Of a stretch of 64,000 bases of DNA, positions 62,962-64,000 are shown piece after piece. A program made the translations under genes and the position numbers. The DNA comes from Caballeronia sp. M1242. Lineage in GTDB: Bacteria; Pseudomonadota; Gammaproteobacteria; Burkholderiales; Burkholderiaceae. The stretch is from NCBI RefSeq assembly GCF_017220215.1, contig NZ_CP071131.1, forward strand, positions 744,001 to 808,000, given 5' to 3'. The notes below the pieces were generated by a model. It was not told the DNA's origin and searched no databases. It saw nothing but the letters and a program-made list of their open reading frames with translations. Position 1 is the first letter of the stretch; every line of letters begins with the position of its first letter.

Positions 62962-63992
62962 TTCGCGGCCTGCTGCGCGTAGCGTGGATCGACGCCGGCA
63001 GAGTAGTCGGCCAGTACGTTCTGGATGGTGCCCTGCTGCTTGAGGAACTGCGCGGTCGCGGCGAGCGACTTCGCCGCGCCGGACTGTTGCCCGCCGCCGA
63101 GCCAGGTCGGCGACGCCTGCTCGCTCGCGGTCGGGAACGCGTAGAGCGCGAGACTCGCGGGCACGTCCGCCGCGTTCGCGCCGGACTCCTCGGCCACGGC
63201 CTTCACCTGTGCGGAGCCCGCGCTCCAGTCCGCTTTGTGATCGCGATACTGCGCGTCGGTATCGGCGAGCACCTTGACGAGGCCGGTCATGAACGCGGCG
63301 TTGTCCTGCGCGAACTTGCGCGACGCGACGAAGCCGTCGAAGGTCGCCTTGCCGGTTTCCTTCGCCACTTCGCCCGACGTGACGAGCACCGTGCCGTTCT
63401 GCTTGACGCGCGCGAGCACCGGATCCCAGATGTAGGTTGCGTCGATGTTGCCGCGCTCCCACGCGGCCGCCACTTCGGGCGGACGCAGGTTGACGATCTT
63501 CACCGCCGACGGATCGACGCCCGCCTGCTGCAATGCGACGAGCGCATGGAAATGCGAGGTCGACACGTACGGCACGCCGAGCGTCTTGCCCTTGAGATCG
63601 GCAAGCTTGCTCACGCCCGAGCCGTTGCGCGCGACGAGGGCTTCGGCGTCGTTGATGTTGTCGAGAATCCAGAAGAGCGACAGGTCGACGCCTTGCGACA
63701 GCCCGGCCGCGATGGGACTCGATCCCGCCTCGCCGAGCTGTATGGAACCCGAAGCCAGCGCGCGGATGACGTCCGCGCCGCTGCCGAGCTTGCGATAGGC
63801 CACTTTGTAGCCCGTCGCCTTTTCGACGGCGCCGCTTGCCTGCGCATAGCGCCACGGCACGACCATATCCTGATAGCCGATCACGACTTCGCGTGTCTCG
63901 GCTCGCGTCGAAAGGGGCGAGAGCGCGGCAGCGGCGAGCAGGAAGGAAACGGCGGTCGCGATCAATCGGCGGCGATGGAACGTGTGTGTCAT
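62958..63992 (-). CDS. tauA: Taurine-binding periplasmic protein
   Basis: A 344-residue binding protein with Sec signal peptide (residues 1-31, cleavage after STRA). [50 protein letters not shown] and [11 protein letters not shown] are typical of TauA. It is the first gene of tauABC; CGCTCC precedes the start at 63992, 8 bp from the window end, so promoter and any upstream regulator are outside. Ligand taurine is by family; other sulfonates are possible. Confidence 0.9.
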   Translation of the reverse strand: MTHTFHRRRLIATAVSFLLAAAALSPLSTRAETREVVIGYQDMVVPWRYAQASGAVEKATGYKVAYRKLGSGADVIRALASGSIQLGEAGSSPIAAGLSQGVDLSLFWILDNINDAEALVARNGSGVSKLADLKGKTLGVPYVSTSHFHALVALQQAGVDPSAVKIVNLRPPEVAAAWERGNIDATYIWDPVLARVKQNGTVLVTSGEVAKETGKATFDGFVASRKFAQDNAAFMTGLVKVLADTDAQYRDHKADWSAGSAQVKAVAEESGANAADVPASLALYAFPTASEQASPTWLGGGQQSGAAKSLAATAQFLKQQGTIQNVLADYSAGVDPRYAQQAAK

Positions 63993-64000
63993 GGAGCGGA

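Overview
The window is a high-G+C chromosomal or megaplasmid stretch of a Burkholderiaceae-type betaproteobacterium (Caballeronia/Paraburkholderia-like). This assignment is an inference from codon use, gene style (many LysR regulators, several RbsABC-type sugar importers, a FUSC exporter, Tau-type importer) and RBS pattern. I saw no rRNA, tRNA, insertion sequence, phage gene or CRISPR array. It reads as metabolic accessory DNA: a chain of catabolic cassettes, most with their own regulator.

Layout. 1-4355 (+): tail of one sugar importer (ATPase C-terminus, double-length fused permease), then a 3-hydroxyacyl-CoA-dehydrogenase-fold dehydrogenase and an SMP-30 lactonase. 4415-10413: a divergent SDR dehydrogenase, a second importer (permease, binding protein, ATPase), a one-cysteine Asp/Glu-racemase-fold enzyme and a Crp/Fnr regulator; two CRP-like palindromes lie in the divergent promoter region. 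10754-20047 (+): the most striking unit, GntR regulator, MtnK, MtnA, a fuculose-phosphate-type aldolase, a ribose-type importer and DhaK/DhaL. It reads as uptake plus a DHAP shunt for 5-deoxyribose or 5-methylthioribose. 20930-27373: PanE-like reductase, VOC, MaoC, CaiB-type CoA-transferase, AroE-like, Gfo/Idh/MocA, AroQ-like and a LysR regulator. A nearly identical 31-bp element sits before the first gene and before the LysR gene.

27520-43223: acetyl-CoA hydrolase/transferase, a small exported protein, a FUSC exporter with divergent LysR, an AraC gene opposite a DUF1479 oxygenase/sugar-binding protein/aldo-keto reductase set, a flavin disulfide reductase, an MFS carrier behind two LacI/GntR-like operators, and a LysR gene divergent from a quinone reductase and a small monooxygenase. 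43438-51937 (+): an NtrBC-like sensor and sigma-54 activator, immediately followed by a -24/-12 promoter and a 10-bp inverted repeat, then a lipoprotein and a cytosolic protein that share a repeated beta-type domain, a metallophosphoesterase and three transporters.

52075-63992: an orphan hybrid kinase with a candidate small RNA upstream, a Tat-exported intradiol dioxygenase-like protein, a royal-jelly-type beta-propeller, two zinc dehydrogenases with an SRPBCC protein (formaldehyde/alcohol detoxification), two hypothetical proteins in a gene-poor stretch, and tauABC running off the right side.
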